NCBI GenBank assembly: GCA_027405735.1
Contig: JAPEHQ010000004.1
Coordinates: forward strand, 2,356,001 to 2,420,000
DNA: 64,000 nt
Direction of reading: 5' to 3'
DNA from: Mucor racemosus
Taxonomy: Eukaryota; Mucoromycota; Mucoromycetes; Mucorales; Mucoraceae
Shown here: positions 1-12,918 of the stretch, piece after piece
Layout: each line of letters opens with the position of its first letter
Numbering within the stretch: position 1 is the stretch's first letter
Notes under the pieces: model-generated
Database searches by the model: none
Seen by the model: only the letters and a program-made list of their open reading frames with translations
Told to the model about the DNA's origin: nothing
Program-made: the position numbers and the translations under genes

Positions 1-2285
1 CGTCAATCATATTTGGATTTCTATCAGTTTCTGCTTTAGCCATCATCAGTTAAAAAATTGGTTTGTCACCAACTTTAACTTAATCTTAAAAAAGGACTTC
101 AGGATAATTATTATTACTGCATGAACAATACTATTTAAGGCATATCACGTTTCAGTCAAGAAACACTTTATATGTAAAAGCTTGAGAATAATTCCCAAAG
201 ATATGTTGCTTCCGTCAATCTATTATTTACCATCATGTATATTGTATGCCACATACCACCAACTACCATACTTTATCACCTCCTACAGTATCCATAAATC
301 TTATGTAATCTATTGACTAGTACGACATGTATTGTAGTGCAAAGTCTTGATATTAGGATATAAGAAACTTCTAGCGTATTAAGTTTATCCAGTAATAATT
401 ACCAAGAGCGCTTGGACCTCAATTATGACACTATATTATTTCATCCCAGCGGTTACCCAATCAAGTAGCTATCAAATCAACATCCAAGCATATTTAGTGC
501 AGCATTGAAACAAAACAACTCACAAGCTCTGCAAGAATGATTAAATTATTATGATTGATCCATTTCCATCCATAGACTACTATCAAACAGATCTAATGGT
601 TCAATAGTGCCTTAAATTACATCATCTCAGGATCTCAATGTCAAATCAATATACACTAAAAGGTCCTGCTTTTTTATTTAAATAAACCATATCTTCTTGT
701 TGTTTTTATTATACATCAGAAGAAATGATTCATTACTCATTCTCTTTTAATTATATTCTTTTTTAAGTATTATTTATTATTTATCAAACATGAAAATATA
801 CGACACAACACGTGGTTTTATTGGACAGAAATATCATATTTTGCGGATGGTTTCCTCAATTCATAGTGATCTGTGAAAGTAGAAATATAAATTTTTATGC
901 AGGATATATGTAAATCTACCTACTATGTATAATTGGAGATTAATTGGATCAATATTCACAAGGGTGGGTTTTTTTTTCTTTTTTTTTTTTCTGCGGCTGT
1001 AGATATTAGTTTATTATTTTTTAAAACTTAAAACTCATTATCCAGGGCTTAATTTCTTTATCCACAAGATAGATCTAATTGATTGCTACTCTGTATTTTT
1101 TGTTTCAGCCAAAAATATTGATTTTTCATTGAGATAATCAAAATAAGAGTTCTTATCACAGCGTAAAACCTACCATCACGGGGTTCCAAAATTTATTTGT
1201 TGAAATGAATGAAAAATGATTCAAAAAAACAAAATCGTTTAAATGTTCATGAACTGCAAAGTAAGTAGACCTAGCGTATTAAATAGTTTTTGTATAGTTT
1301 TAAATTCTGCATTCATCTATATAAAATTTGAAAAACTTTTTCACATAAAATTTTGCGCAAAATGCAATTGAAATTTTGAAGGTTTTTTGACGATATAGAA
1401 CACTTTTTATAAGCATATTTAAAATATAATAAATAGCAAGAATGCGCAAATAAATTATCTATCGATCGAGCTATTATTTAACTTTTTAGCTACATTTTTC
1501 GTAGAGAAAACAACATTTTTGTCCAAATTTTTTTCAGTTTCAGAATTTGGGATGAGGGTATACAAGGGGAAAATGGACGCCAGAAATGGAAGTACCTTTT
1601 TGTACACATTTTTGAGGATATCTCCACGAAAAATCAATGTTTTGAAAAACTCTAAATTGGGTCTGAGAGAGCTTAACGAGCTTGATGATATGAATGTAAA
1701 AAAATGTTGCTCGATTTAACCAATATTTTGAAACCTACTATAGAAATGTCAAAAAAAAAAATGAAAAAAAATAAAGATGCTCAGAATTTTTTTATATTAA
1801 AATATGTTATAAAGCAGTTCAAAACAAGTAAATTTCATTATTAAAAGGTGGTAGTATAGCTTAATTTTTTCTGGAGATATGAAGCCTCAAAGTTTTCAAT
1901 TCTTTAGCAGTGAAATACGCGTAAAAAATGTGAAACCTTAGCACTGAAAAATTAATACCAACTGCAAAAAATAGGATATTTTCGAATACTTATTTTGAAT
2001 TAAAGCTAAACATCTCAGGTACATTGGCATATAATTTTTTCTTAGTTTTATTTAGTAAAAAAAAACGCAGAGCAGGAATGAAAAATGAGACCAAGTTTTC
2101 AAGGAAAAAGCAGTGAATTTTACGCGTTTTTGAGTCTTTCATGAGATATAAAATAAATTTAGGGGTAGGTAGCATAATGCGACCAATTCATGTCTGTTTA
2201 ATAGTGTCTAGAGTATATCCTAAAATTTTTTAGTATGATGTTAGTTATAGAAATGAGAGCATGCTTCGGTTTTGAAGGTTATGTT
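1..2285 (+). repeat. Repeat family A, copy A1, cut by window start
   Basis: This non-coding repeat aligns by eye with 36280-38300 and with the reverse complement of 52066-54175. Positions up to 810 resemble an LTR: the section ends in ACAACA, and a primer-binding-like stretch beginning TGGTTTTATTGG follows from 813. The rest (about 1080-2285) is the core also seen at 11270-12490 and 60694-61560. About 200 bases at 30-235 are not in the other copies. Short ORFs of 60-66 codons are open on both strands in the core and have no recognisable domain, so I call none of them genes. The right boundary is approximate. Confidence 0.65.
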
Positions 2286-3360
2286 TGTGATCTCTGTTGA
2301 ATAGTGCTTAATATACAGACTCGTGCTCTGATTTTGAAGATAAGGCATATATAAAATCAGGACTAAAGATACTTTATTTTATTTATCTTTATAGCATGAT
2401 GAGTCTTAATTATATTATTATGTAATTCAGATTATGATATAAATATTGCAGAGTATATCCGCCATTCATACCAGCCTGTTTAAAGTTATAGCCCATGGTA
2501 GGTGCATTAACAGACAGACATCGTATCTCTAAACCCAAAAAAAAAGTGTATTAAATCGGAACTACTAGGTTCGGTTTAACGAAGGTTCTATGAAACCACT
2601 CTTGTTCCTACGATTTACGAAAATTGACTTCGGTAAGTAATACATGATCCTTGAGCTTAAAATATTCCCATTTTAGGTTTTAGTTAGTCCAAGTTTGAAG
2701 ATTAAATTTCATGTTATTGCTTGCAGGATAACAGCTCAATGCTACACACTTAGTCAAGCGCAAAATTATAAGTTTTTGGCCATCCTGTAGGTGAATATAC
2801 AAGCACAAGAATATGCTTGCTCGACAGTTTTGCCGAGATTTGGATCCAAATGTATATGATGTGATATACAAGAGCTTTATTGGACAATTGATCGGAACAA
2901 CGATTATTGTTTTTTGAATTAGACATAAAATTATATGAAAACTAGAGGATGTTAACACTAATAACAATTTCATCAATGTGTTTTCTTTCAAATGAATGCA
3001 TAATGTCTCTTTTTTATTATATGTCTCCTTATTCCCTTGTGCAATGTTCGAGTTCTCTAATTAAAATGTATCATGAAACTTGATCAGTTTATGACAATTT
3101 CTTCAATTCAATCCAAATGTTTTCGTTTATTTTGGTCGATTGTTCCAACAAATTACTCTTTTTAAATTCTCTGAATTTACAAATATAAACAAGAGAGTTG
3201 AATCAAGATAGAACAATGTGACTTATCAAGATATCACCTTTTCTCGACTCATTGCTGAGATTAAAGGGTATTAATCGTTTTAGTTATCATTCTAAACAAT
3301 TACATACTCTTTCTCGTCTTTTCATTTTTCTCTTACATTTCCCCACATTTCAATTTATTC
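2286..3360. other. Intergenic, upstream of the Zn2Cys6 gene
   Basis: I recognise no gene here. A 103-codon ORF on the minus strand (2680-2991) has no recognisable motif or family resemblance. The last 60 bases before the ATG at 3361 are rich in C and T, as are the leaders of several other genes in this window, so this probably holds the promoter and 5' UTR of the next gene. Confidence 0.4.
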
Positions 3361-5876
3361 ATGGTTGATGTAAAAAAGAAACCAAGAAAGATAAGCTGTC
3401 TGCCTTGTCGAACTAAAAAAGCCAGATGTGATGGACAAACACCTCATTGTAGTCGCTGTATTCGAAATTCTCGAGAGCAACTTTGTATATACCCTAAGCC
3501 AAGAACATATGGTCGACCTCCCAAAAATGCAGTTTTTCTTAAAAATCAAGATTTAGTTGTATCATCAACTACAATACAAGCTACATCAAAACAATTGAAA
3601 GAAAAAGATACAATTCACTGTCGAGAGTTCATATTCGAAAACCAATCGGGCACCTCTTCGACCACAACATCTACAGAGCAACAGCGAGAGCAACATTTGC
3701 CACTATCGCCACAAGAAGTGTTGATTAGAGCTAATTTTAAAATTCCACAGCGTTTTATAAAGTATCATAATCAAATATTAGATATTGAAAGAATATATTC
3801 ACTTTATATCACTCGTGGGTATCATCTGAGAGAATCGTTAAAAGGATTCCAATTATCTCCTCACTTTAAATTAAGGTCGTTACACCAACATTTTACTTGG
3901 CTTACAACTAGCTTGGTGAACCTTACAATCAAACGAACCTGCCAGCTAATCAATATCGATAGTTTTTTTGACCCAGAACTCTCAATTGCAGCGTTTATGC
4001 GAAAAGAACAAGTCAATGTTTTCTTTTTTAATACAAATAACCAATACAACACTAGTTCACCATTGAGATCAATACCAACAGAACAAGCAATTCAATTGAT
4101 TGATCACTTTTTTCAACTGCATCCTTATCATATACTATTCAATAAAACAAAACTTCTACAAGATTACTGGAATGATTCTGTGGAACCTTTATTACTCTGT
4201 GCCATTTATGGGATTTCTATATACACATGTCAACAAACTGTAAAAGGCGGAGCATATAGACTTTGGGATATGCAGCGTAACCCCTTTTTAAATTATGCTT
4301 ACGTTTTGATGGAAAAATTCTTCAAGCAAAGAGAAGCCAAAGGTGCTAAATTTCCTTCTTCTTTGGGAAATTATCAAGCTGCTGTTATCTTGGGCATTTT
4401 TGAAACATTATTTGGTTTGCCAAAACATGGTATGACCATTATATCTCTTTCGTATATGATGGCTGCAGATCTAGGGATATTTAGTAATAATATTAAAACT
4501 ACTGATGATCTAATTGATAATGACTATATCAATCATGAAAGTGGACATAGAAACACTGATGAATATGACCCCATTGATAGAGAGCAACTTATTACTACTT
4601 ACTGGGCTGCATTAAGGTGTACGGCGTATGGATGCATAGAATGTAAAGTATCTTGATGCAAATGTGCATATACAAATATTAATTAAATTTTGCATTGACA
4701 GTGGGCCTATACCTCAGAGATTCGTTATTATTTCATGGCCAACCATTTCCCCCTGCCAATACTTTGAATTCTGCATCTTACCAATACGATTTAGCCCATA
4801 ACAATCAATCATCATCATCACCTTACCTTGTAGAATCATTCCATACAGAGATGGTAATTACATATTTCAGCTCAAAAATATTTTCATGCTTACCGAAATC
4901 TGAATACAATGTGTTTGGATGCAAAACATATCCAGCACCTCCTCCAACAACAATGGAAAAACAACATATACATGATCAGCAAATGTTGGTACAGTTGATA
5001 GGCTCAGCTGAATCATCAACCATTTGGTTTAATAGCGAAACTGATTGCAAAGTTCAACTTGTACTCAATGATTTTTCAGATTTTATTGCACAAGAATGCT
5101 ATCAGTGGACATTTCAACAACGTTATACAATAGAAACGACATATTATTTGTATTGTCTACATTTTAGTTTTGTCAAGTCTAGTAATAATGTTGCACCCAT
5201 GCGATATCAAAGGATTGTTGAAGCATTAAAGCTCGATGACATAAGAATAGCAGCAAGAATCACAAACTTATTACCAACAACTATAATTTTACTGACATTA
5301 CTGCAGAATTTCTTAAAAGAAATCGATGAAAGAGGACTATACAATGAAGCAGATCTTCATGTTGAACGTGAGGATGAAGCATCATTTGTCGCTCTATTAC
5401 CATATGGACTTATGTCTACTGCATTGGAAACCCTTGTGGAAATGACAATCATTCACTATCAACTTGGAAATAACCCACAAAAGATTTATGATCAAATCCA
5501 AGCAGTTCGTGATATTTCTAAACATCCCTTATTTTGGGTTCCTCAACAACAATCATCAACAAAAATCATTTATAAAAAATTGAAAGAATTTTTGCGATTA
5601 AATCAGATTCCAGTAACTAAAAATACAACATACTATAATAATGATGATATGATGAGTAGCTCGATTGTAGTTACACAACCTACGCCACCTTCTTCTTCAA
5701 TTACTACTCCTGCTTTCGGCGCTGGTAACATATCTCTTCTATTTTTGGATGAGAGTCAAATGTACAATTCATTTGAAGGTAGCAATATTGATACTGCTGT
5801 AACTACAACTGCCAATACTTCTAATTTACATGATTTTGATAGTTTATTTCAGAATGCATTTGATGGAATTTGTTAA
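3361..5876 (+). CDS. Zn2Cys6 fungal-specific transcription factor
   Basis: A DNA-binding transcriptional regulator of the Gal4-type zinc-cluster class, expected in the nucleus; its target genes cannot be inferred. There are two exons, 3361-4642 and 4702-5876, joined across a 59-nt GT-AG intron (4643-4701) in phase 1. Together they give 818 residues. The zinc cluster is at residues 13-42: C13-x2-C16-x6-C23-x6-C30-x2-C33-x8-C42, embedded in basic residues. The middle region has the hydrophobic helical pattern of the fungal-specific transcription factor domain, including a 'YWAALRCTAYGC' segment across the exon 1 end. The C-terminus is Ser/Thr/Asn-rich and acidic, plausibly an activation region. 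The ATG at 3361 is the first in frame and lies 12 residues before the first cysteine. A C/T-rich leader precedes it. The family call is firm; function is unknown. Confidence 0.9.
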
Positions 5877-6019
5877 TATTAATTAGAATAAATTGTGTGT
5901 ATATATATATATTTAAAGAATTAGACCATTTTAGATTTTGCTTAGATTCATATAAAAACTTTGGGCTTTGATTTTTAATTTCTTCTTTTTCTTCTCGTTA
6001 CTAAATACTAAAATAAGGA

Positions 6020-7894
6020 ATGATGGATTCTAATAATCCTTACGCGCAACAATATCCTCCTCCTCCACAGACTCAACAGCAATATCCTCCTCCCCCTCAA
6101 CAATATGCCTCTCCACCTCAGGGCTATCCTCAACCACCTCAATATTACCCTCCTTCCCCTCAACAAGGCCAACAAAATCAACAATTTAATCAAAACACAG
6201 GGTATGCTGAATTAGGTGAACAGCCATTAAATGCAAATGATAAGATCAGACCTTCTAGTGGATTCAAAGATGTTTGGGCTACAATTCTTTGGCTTTGTAA
6301 CATGGCTGCTTTTATTGCATTATCAGTCATTGGTCTTCGTAGTTATTCACAAAATAAAGGATCTTATGGAGGTACAGCACCTCAAACAGGAGGAGGAATT
6401 ACATTTGACACAGATACAATCAGAGTTTTTGGTTTCTCGGTCATTGTTGGATTTGGACTCAGTTTCATCTATCTATTAGTAGCAAACATGTAACGTATAT
6501 CATCCGTTTTATAGGGTAAAAGGCTAAACATGTCTGTATTACATTTAGAATTCCCGGACCCTTGATTGTTATAACTTTTATTGGCAGTATCTTGGTTTAC
6601 CTTGGTGTTACCATTTACTATTTTTATATGCATTACTATTCTGCTGCCATCATTTTCTTGATCTTCACATTATTATACGTATTATGTTTCTGGATGTGGA
6701 GAGATAGAATTCCGTTTGCTACTGGTAAAAAAGAATTGATTTCATTATTGTATTTATGGCTAATTTACCTCATAATGTTTTCTCCTTTTTCTTATACATA
6801 TGTATAGTCATGTTGAAATCAATTACTGCTATTACACGTAAATATTGGAGCACAATGGTATGGGGTATCGGTTCACTTGTCATTCAAACCATTTATTCAA
6901 TTTGGTTTATGATTACTGTTGTCGGCGTATATCAAGTTTACTACAGCGACACTGGTAGCAATTCCAAATTGAATGCTGCTATGGTCTTTTTAGTTTTTTC
7001 CTTTTACTGGACAACACAGGTCATTGCATATGTAACTCATGTTACATTGGCTGGCGTATTTGCTACAGTTTACTTTTTAAATAATCAAGTAGCTCATCCC
7101 ATTTGGGGAAGTGCAAAAAGAGCTTTAACTACTAGTTTTGGTTCAATTTGTTTCGGTGGTCTTTTGATAGCTATCATAAATACCATCCGCTACTTTATCC
7201 AAGTCGCGAGATCTGGATCTGATAACGCATTACTTAGCTTTGTATTATGTATTTTAGATTGCATCATCGGTTGTATTCAAGGATTATTTGTAAGTATATC
7301 TTATATTACCTACATCATTGAATTAAATCTGATGTATTTTAAACAGGAATGGTTCAACCAATATGCTTTCAGTGGTGTAGCTATTTATGGTCAGGGATTT
7401 GTTCCTTCTGCTAAACGTACATGGTCAATAATTCAAGATCGTGGTGTCGAAGCATTGATCAATGATAATTTGATTAGTAATGTCTTGTTTATGGGTACTT
7501 TATTAGTGGGTGTGTTATCATCTTTATTGGGTTATCTGTATTTACTTATAACTAAACCTGCGTACAATGCCACTGGTAATATGACTCCTATTGTCATGTT
7601 GATTTGTTTCATTATTGGCATGTCCATGTTTTCTACTATTTCAACAGTTATTTCAAGCGGTGTGATAACTACATTTGTCTGCTTAGCAGAAGATCCTGAT
7701 GCTTTAAGGAGGTAAATTCTATAACGTTTTTCCTTACTTTTCTTGATTGGTATTAATATTGTTTTTCCTAGGGTTAATCCAGAATTATTTGAAGCTGTAA
7801 GTATATGAAATTTCAGTTCATCTTTCGTTTATCGTGCTAACTTCATTACCTATAGATTCGTCAAACTTGGCCTCAAGTTGTTCAAGGCATTTAA
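6020..7894 (+). CDS. Choline-transporter-like protein (SLC44/PNS1 family)
   Basis: A polytopic plasma-membrane protein of the CTL/SLC44 family. Family members are named for choline transport, although yeast Pns1 itself has no proven substrate. Six exons (6020-6489, 6549-6724, 6808-7289, 7347-7711, 7772-7796, 7856-7894) give 518 residues; introns are 59, 83, 57, 60 and 59 nt, all GT-AG. The 57-nt intron (7290-7346) is a multiple of three and stays open, but removing it restores the family-like junction GLF/EWFNQYA. The N-terminal 60 residues are Pro/Gln/Tyr-rich (YPPPPQ repeats) and cytosolic-looking. About ten hydrophobic segments follow. Family landmarks are 'WRDRIPFA', 'YFNNQVAHP'-like and 'EDPDALRRVNPELFEAIRQTW' split over the last three exons. 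Two ATGs are adjacent at 6020 and 6023; the first is used here. It lies only about 140 bp downstream of the Zn2Cys6 gene. Confidence 0.92.
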
Positions 7895-8269
7895 ACTAAA
7901 TTTTTAATATTAAATAAACTCAAATTTGTACGCTATAATCAACGATAACAAGAACAGAGATCAGATTTTTTGAAGTGACAAAAATTACCAACAGTATATT
8001 GGTAAATAATAATGTAATATACTTAGTAAATTGAGCTCAGTAAAAATAAATTAAGCTAAACCGAACCAAGTAGATATTACAATTTTTAGAGTTTTTCTGA
8101 ATATTTATGCATTTTTTGATTTGATTTTATATTAATTTTTCTGACATTTTTTTTTTTCGTGTTAAAATTTCATCCACACTTCACACCCTATCAATAAAAA
8201 CTGCGGGAAGATTTTTGCAACAAACAGCTTTCTTCTTCATATTTCTACAAATCAAAACCAAAATTCATC

Positions 8270-9560
8270 ATGTGTGGCCGTTTTTGCTGTGCCCTTAGCG
8301 CCGATAATATAAGAGATGAATTACATGACGAAAACGTTTTACCAGAAAGAGATACAGAGTGGGTTGATGAAAGTAATCATCGACCTAGTTACAACGTATG
8401 TCCTACTCGCTATATCCCGGCAGTTATTGAGAAAGGCCAAAGCCAAACTAAAATAATACAATCCATGGTATTTATATAACATAATTAAAATAATATAATA
8501 ATTGACGATAAAACAACTTTTTGTTGTTTAGCGATGGGGATTTATCCCTTCTTGGGCTAAAGCAACTCCATTTAACAAGGCAAGTATTAATGCATGTAGT
8601 GCTAGTATATTTATTCGCGCATGAAAATTAATCTTTCGCTAAATCAGCCTATCAATGCTCGTCGTGAAACATTGATAGAAGAAAGGAGCATGTTTGATAA
8701 ATCTAAAAATGTAAACCGTTGCATAATTGCTGCAGAAGGGTAAATATAAATATATCAAATTGGAATATGCAGAATTGACATGTCTTTTACAGATTTTTCG
8801 AATGGAATAAAAAAAAGCAAGCATTTTATATCAAAAGAAAAGACGGTAAGATGATGCTTTTTGCAGGCCTATATAGTACTGCCTCCATTGATTGTGAGTT
8901 GATGATATTCATGCATACCTACACATGATATTAAATAATATTAATCGCAGGCAAAACTATCGCTACATGCACTATCATTACCACTGCGGCATCAACATTT
9001 TTTTCTAAAATCCATCATAGAATGCCAGTGATTTTAGAACCTAAAGATATCAATACATGGATTGATAATAAGATTTCATGGTCTCCACCCGTTATAAAAT
9101 TATTAAAGCCATTTGGTGGTGAGTTAGACTGGTAAGTATAATGATTTATTTCTGTTTATTATCACTGTTCTAAAACAAACAAACACATATTACTAGCTTT
9201 CAAGTGTCTGACAAAGTAGGGCCAACTAGAAATGATAATCCAGACTTGATCAAACCATTGGATCTACAAAAATCTTCCATTTCTCATTTCTTGAAACCAG
9301 TTGATCTAAAAGAAGAAATGAATAAAAATTTGGCTACTGTAGATCAAAAAGAAACCAATGCCGAAAAAAAGGTATGTTGTTGAATCAGTTACAATTTTAC
9401 ATAAGAAATAATCATCAATATTTACTAGCCTCGTTTACCTACATTGGCTGATAAATCAAAATTATTATCTGCGCCAAACAAGAAGAGAAAGAGAAGCATT
9501 GATAACGAATCTGATGCAACAAAAATCCCAAAGATCACAAATTTCTTTAGTAAAAAGTGA
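8270..9560 (+). CDS. SRAP-domain abasic-site crosslink protein (HMCES-like)
   Basis: HMCES/YedK-family proteins cover abasic sites in single-stranded DNA with a covalent link through Cys2, protecting replication forks. Seven exons (8270-8467, 8532-8579, 8648-8739, 8793-8893, 8951-9131, 9197-9371, 9429-9560) give 308 residues. Key residues are all present: MCGRF with C2; N85 and R87 in 'PINARRE'; E116 in 'GFFEW'; H168 in 'HHRMPVIL'. Intron 2 (8580-8647) has a GC donor (gcaagt) rather than GT. The C-terminal third is charged and has two hydrophobic motifs, 'SSISHFLKP' and a terminal 'ITNFFSKK', that resemble degenerate PCNA-binding (PIP) boxes; this is inference. A basic stretch 'KKRKRS' may be a nuclear signal. 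The start is fixed by the need for Cys at position 2. Confidence 0.95.
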
Positions 9561-10229
9561 GGCTTTCTATAACTATACCCCCCGTTGTTATTTTCTACCT
9601 CCATAGCTCACGTAGTAATAAATAAATAATGATTCCACATGAATACGAAGGCCTTCTTCCGTAGCAATAATAATAAAAAGGTATTTCAAATCATTGTAAG
9701 CAAAGTTAATTTTTGTTTTCCAGTTCAAAAGAATACATTATTAAAGGTAAATTTATGTGTATTTGTTCGCAATGCCAAATTAAATGGTTAAGCTATTTTT
9801 AATATATGTGTTTATATGGTTATTTTACATAAATATGATCTGAACTGACCTAAAGGAGTTTGTTCTCTGATAAATGTAATGATATATGTCAGATGTGCAC
9901 TTTTGAATATATATGCCCTGTCTCAAAGATTACTGATATAAATTTTTGGTATATAATTTGTAATAACTGATATATCCTGAGCAGAACATGATATATATAC
10001 CTACGGGAAATCATGTTCCAGCTATGGTTTCACCATTAAGCTATCCGTTTGAACTTTTTCAAAAAAAAAAAAAAAAAAAAAAAACTAGTTTATTGACTAA
10101 TTTTCTGCATAGTCTATCGATTGACAAAAAAAGGAATGTACATTATCTGATCGTAATTGAGAGATTGTAAAAAAATTACTATAGAACATTAATAATCTGT
10201 TATAACGCTTATATTTTAATTCTGGGCAT
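9561..10229. other. Intergenic with 3' flank of HMCES-like gene
   Basis: No gene recognised. Several AATAAA-like stretches follow the stop at 9560, and a run of about 24 A lies near 10061-10084. The 60-codon ORF across that A-run is not credible. Confidence 0.4.
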
Positions 10230-10750
10230 TGTTACAGCTGCAGTGTATATTTAAAAAAAATTGAAGCCTATTTGAATCAATATTCATTAATTACGAGCAT
10301 TTTTTCCAATTGCTTTATTTTTTAAGCAGAGGAAGATAAATTTTTATTGTAAATTGAGATAAACTCCTTCAGAAGCAGCAGCTATCTAATAAAATTAAGA
10401 TATGTTATTTATAAATTTACTGCGCATCTAGGTCAACTTTAAAATTTAATTTCAAGCCATCATTTGATTTTATAAATTTTTTCCAAAATTATCTATAACA
10501 GCCTCTATAAATGGGCGAGAAAAGTGGATGCATTCACCTTTCCTCCAATCTCACAACAACTTGGGAAGGCTGAAACTTTAAACGTTTGTGCATAAACCCT
10601 CCTAGGCGTAGCTACCATTGCAACGGAAACTTGTTTGGATCTATATTCATTGAGAGCTGATGTGTTTACTATCTTTAGTAGGTGTAAAAAAATCAGATAA
10701 TCAAATTGTTGTTCAAATTTACCGACCGAACACACGATGGCTCATGGAAG
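10230..10750 (+). repeat. Dispersed repeat family C, copy C1 (approximate ends)
   Basis: This segment aligns by eye with the reverse complement of 60080-60690. Shared stretches include 'TAAGCAGAGGAAGA', 'TTTGATTTTATAAA' and 'CTACCATTGCAA', in the same order and at similar spacing. It is diverged and carries no convincing ORF. A related motif set seems to recur around 10800-10960. Family and boundaries are unknown. Confidence 0.45.
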
Positions 10751-11269
10751 CTAATATATGAGATATTTGTACTACCTATTTATATCTATATTCATGTATA
10801 GTGGCAGCTTGCTTGGATCATTATTTCTAGAGATTGACTTTTTAATTACTTTCAATAAACGTATGCATAGCAGCAAGCTATAAAGTTATTTTTGCAATAC
10901 TTTTCTCGACACAAAGTAGACTATGGAAGCTACCATTTGAGATTAATGCTGTGTCAAAGATGCTTATTTACTCTCATGTAAAGTTGGAAATTACTATAAT
11001 CCAAATTCGCCACGACAGTGCTTTTTTTGTCGGTGGCATTTTACGGTTGCTAAAATATACGTTTTAGATGGTTTTCGAATTTTCTTGCCTAATAATGGGT
11101 CGAATTACGTCAATTTTTCAGAGATGTACCTTCCCTCTATAGGCCATTGATATCTGCTTAAAAATAGAAGAGTTAATACCAGAGAGAATATGAGTGCACT
11201 GACCTAACATGAACCAAAATCGAACTAAAACCGATCGTAAAAAAGTAAAAATCAAAATTGAAGTATTAA

Positions 11270-12490
11270 TTTTTTGTATTCACAACATAAATCCAATTGA
11301 AAGTTGCTTTCAATTTTTTGTTTTAGCAAAAAATATTGATTTTTCATCGAGATAATCAAAGTAATAATTCACACTACAGCTTAAAACTTATAATAGCTGG
11401 GTTCAAAATTTGATCTGCTGCAAAAATGACTGAAAAATGATTCAAAAACAAAACCGTTTAATGACTTATGAATTGAAAAGTAAGCCGACCTCGCGTATTA
11501 AATGTTTTTTGTACAGTTTTAAATTCTACATCCACCTAAACAATATTCAAACAAGTGTTTCACACTAAATCTTTTGTAAAATGCAATTGAAATTTTGGTG
11601 GTTTTTTGAAGATACTGAACACTTTTTATAAGTATATTTTAAATTTAAATAATTGAAAAAATGCGCAGTAAAATGATCTATTGATCGAGCTATTGTTAAT
11701 TCTTCTAGCTGTATTTTTCGTAGAGAAAACGAGATTTTTGTCCATTTTTTTTCAAATTCAGAATTTGGGATGAAGGTATACAAGGGAAAAATTGAAGCTA
11801 GAAACGAAGGTATTCCTTTATACACATTTTTGAGGATATCTCCACGAAAAATCAATATTTTGAAAAAAGCTAAATTATATTTGAGAGATCTCAACGAGCT
11901 TAATGACATGAATGTAAAAAAAATGTTGTTCGATTTAATCAATATCTTGAAACCTACTACAGAAATGCCAAAGAAAAACGAAAAAAAAATAAAGGTGCTC
12001 AGAATTTTTTTATACTGAAATATGTTATAGAGCACTTTAAAAAAAGTAAGTTTTATTATTAAAAAGTATTAGTATAGCTTAATTTTTTGTAGAGATATGA
12101 AGCTTCAAAGTTTTTGATTCTTTAGCAGTGAAATACGCGTAAAAATCTGAAACATTAATACTGAAAAAGTAATACCAACTGGAAAAAGTAGGATATTTCC
12201 GGATACTTATTTTTGGATTAAAGCTGAACATCTCAGGTACATTGGCATATAATTTTTTCTTGGTGTTATTTAGTGAAAAAAAAAGTAGAGCAGGAATGAA
12301 AAGCGAGATCCAGTTTTCAAGGAAAAAGCAGTAAATTTTACGCATTTTTGAGTCTTTTGTGAGTTATAAAATGAACAGGTATATAATAATATAATACGAC
12401 AAATTTAGATATATTCTACAGCTAACAAGATTATCTTGAAAGTCATTTAGTATGAAGATATATAGTTATAGAAAGGCGCTACGCTCGGAT
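11270..12490 (+). repeat. Repeat family A, core-only copy A4
   Basis: This copy aligns with the core of copies A1 (about 1080-2285) and A2 (about 37080-38300). It lacks the roughly 800-bp LTR-like upstream part, so the core can exist independently. The 3' end has the family motif related to 'GCTCCGATTTTGAAGG', here partly changed. ORFs of 82-156 codons on both strands are not supported by any recognisable domain. Confidence 0.6.
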
Positions 12491-12918
12491 TTAGAAGATT
12501 AGCAACTTTAAAATGAAGCTTTGAAATTCATTTTTTTTCGAGTTGATTTCAACATAAAAAAGCGTTCTAGCATCTGGAACTTAACGCAATAAAAAATAAC
12601 TTTATTAATCTTTTTTAAATTACACATGGACTTAATATTGTAATTTTCCTTGGATATAGTGCATATCCTGTTTAAACAGTTGATGCAATACCTTAGCTAC
12701 GGAGAGGAACGGCATGATCGATTCTTTTGCAAAATTCTGGAAACAAACCTGTACTTTGATGATTAACTTTTGTCATGGCTCAAATCATGATGAATAATTC
12801 ATTTTCATTGTATATTCAATTTATTTACTTTAATAAGGGGAAAGGGGGGCTTTTACATGTATATATTTAGTTATGAGTTTGTAGTGATTTGTTTGTGAGT
12901 AAGTGGATATCGAGTTTC

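Noticed and set aside
2680..2991. 103-codon minus-strand ORF
   Set aside because: No recognisable domain, intron structure or codon pattern; it lies in AT-rich intergenic DNA.
11565..12345. 156- and 88-codon minus-strand ORFs
   Set aside because: Counterparts exist in other family A copies but with different lengths and breaks and on both strands; treated as chance ORFs in a repeat.
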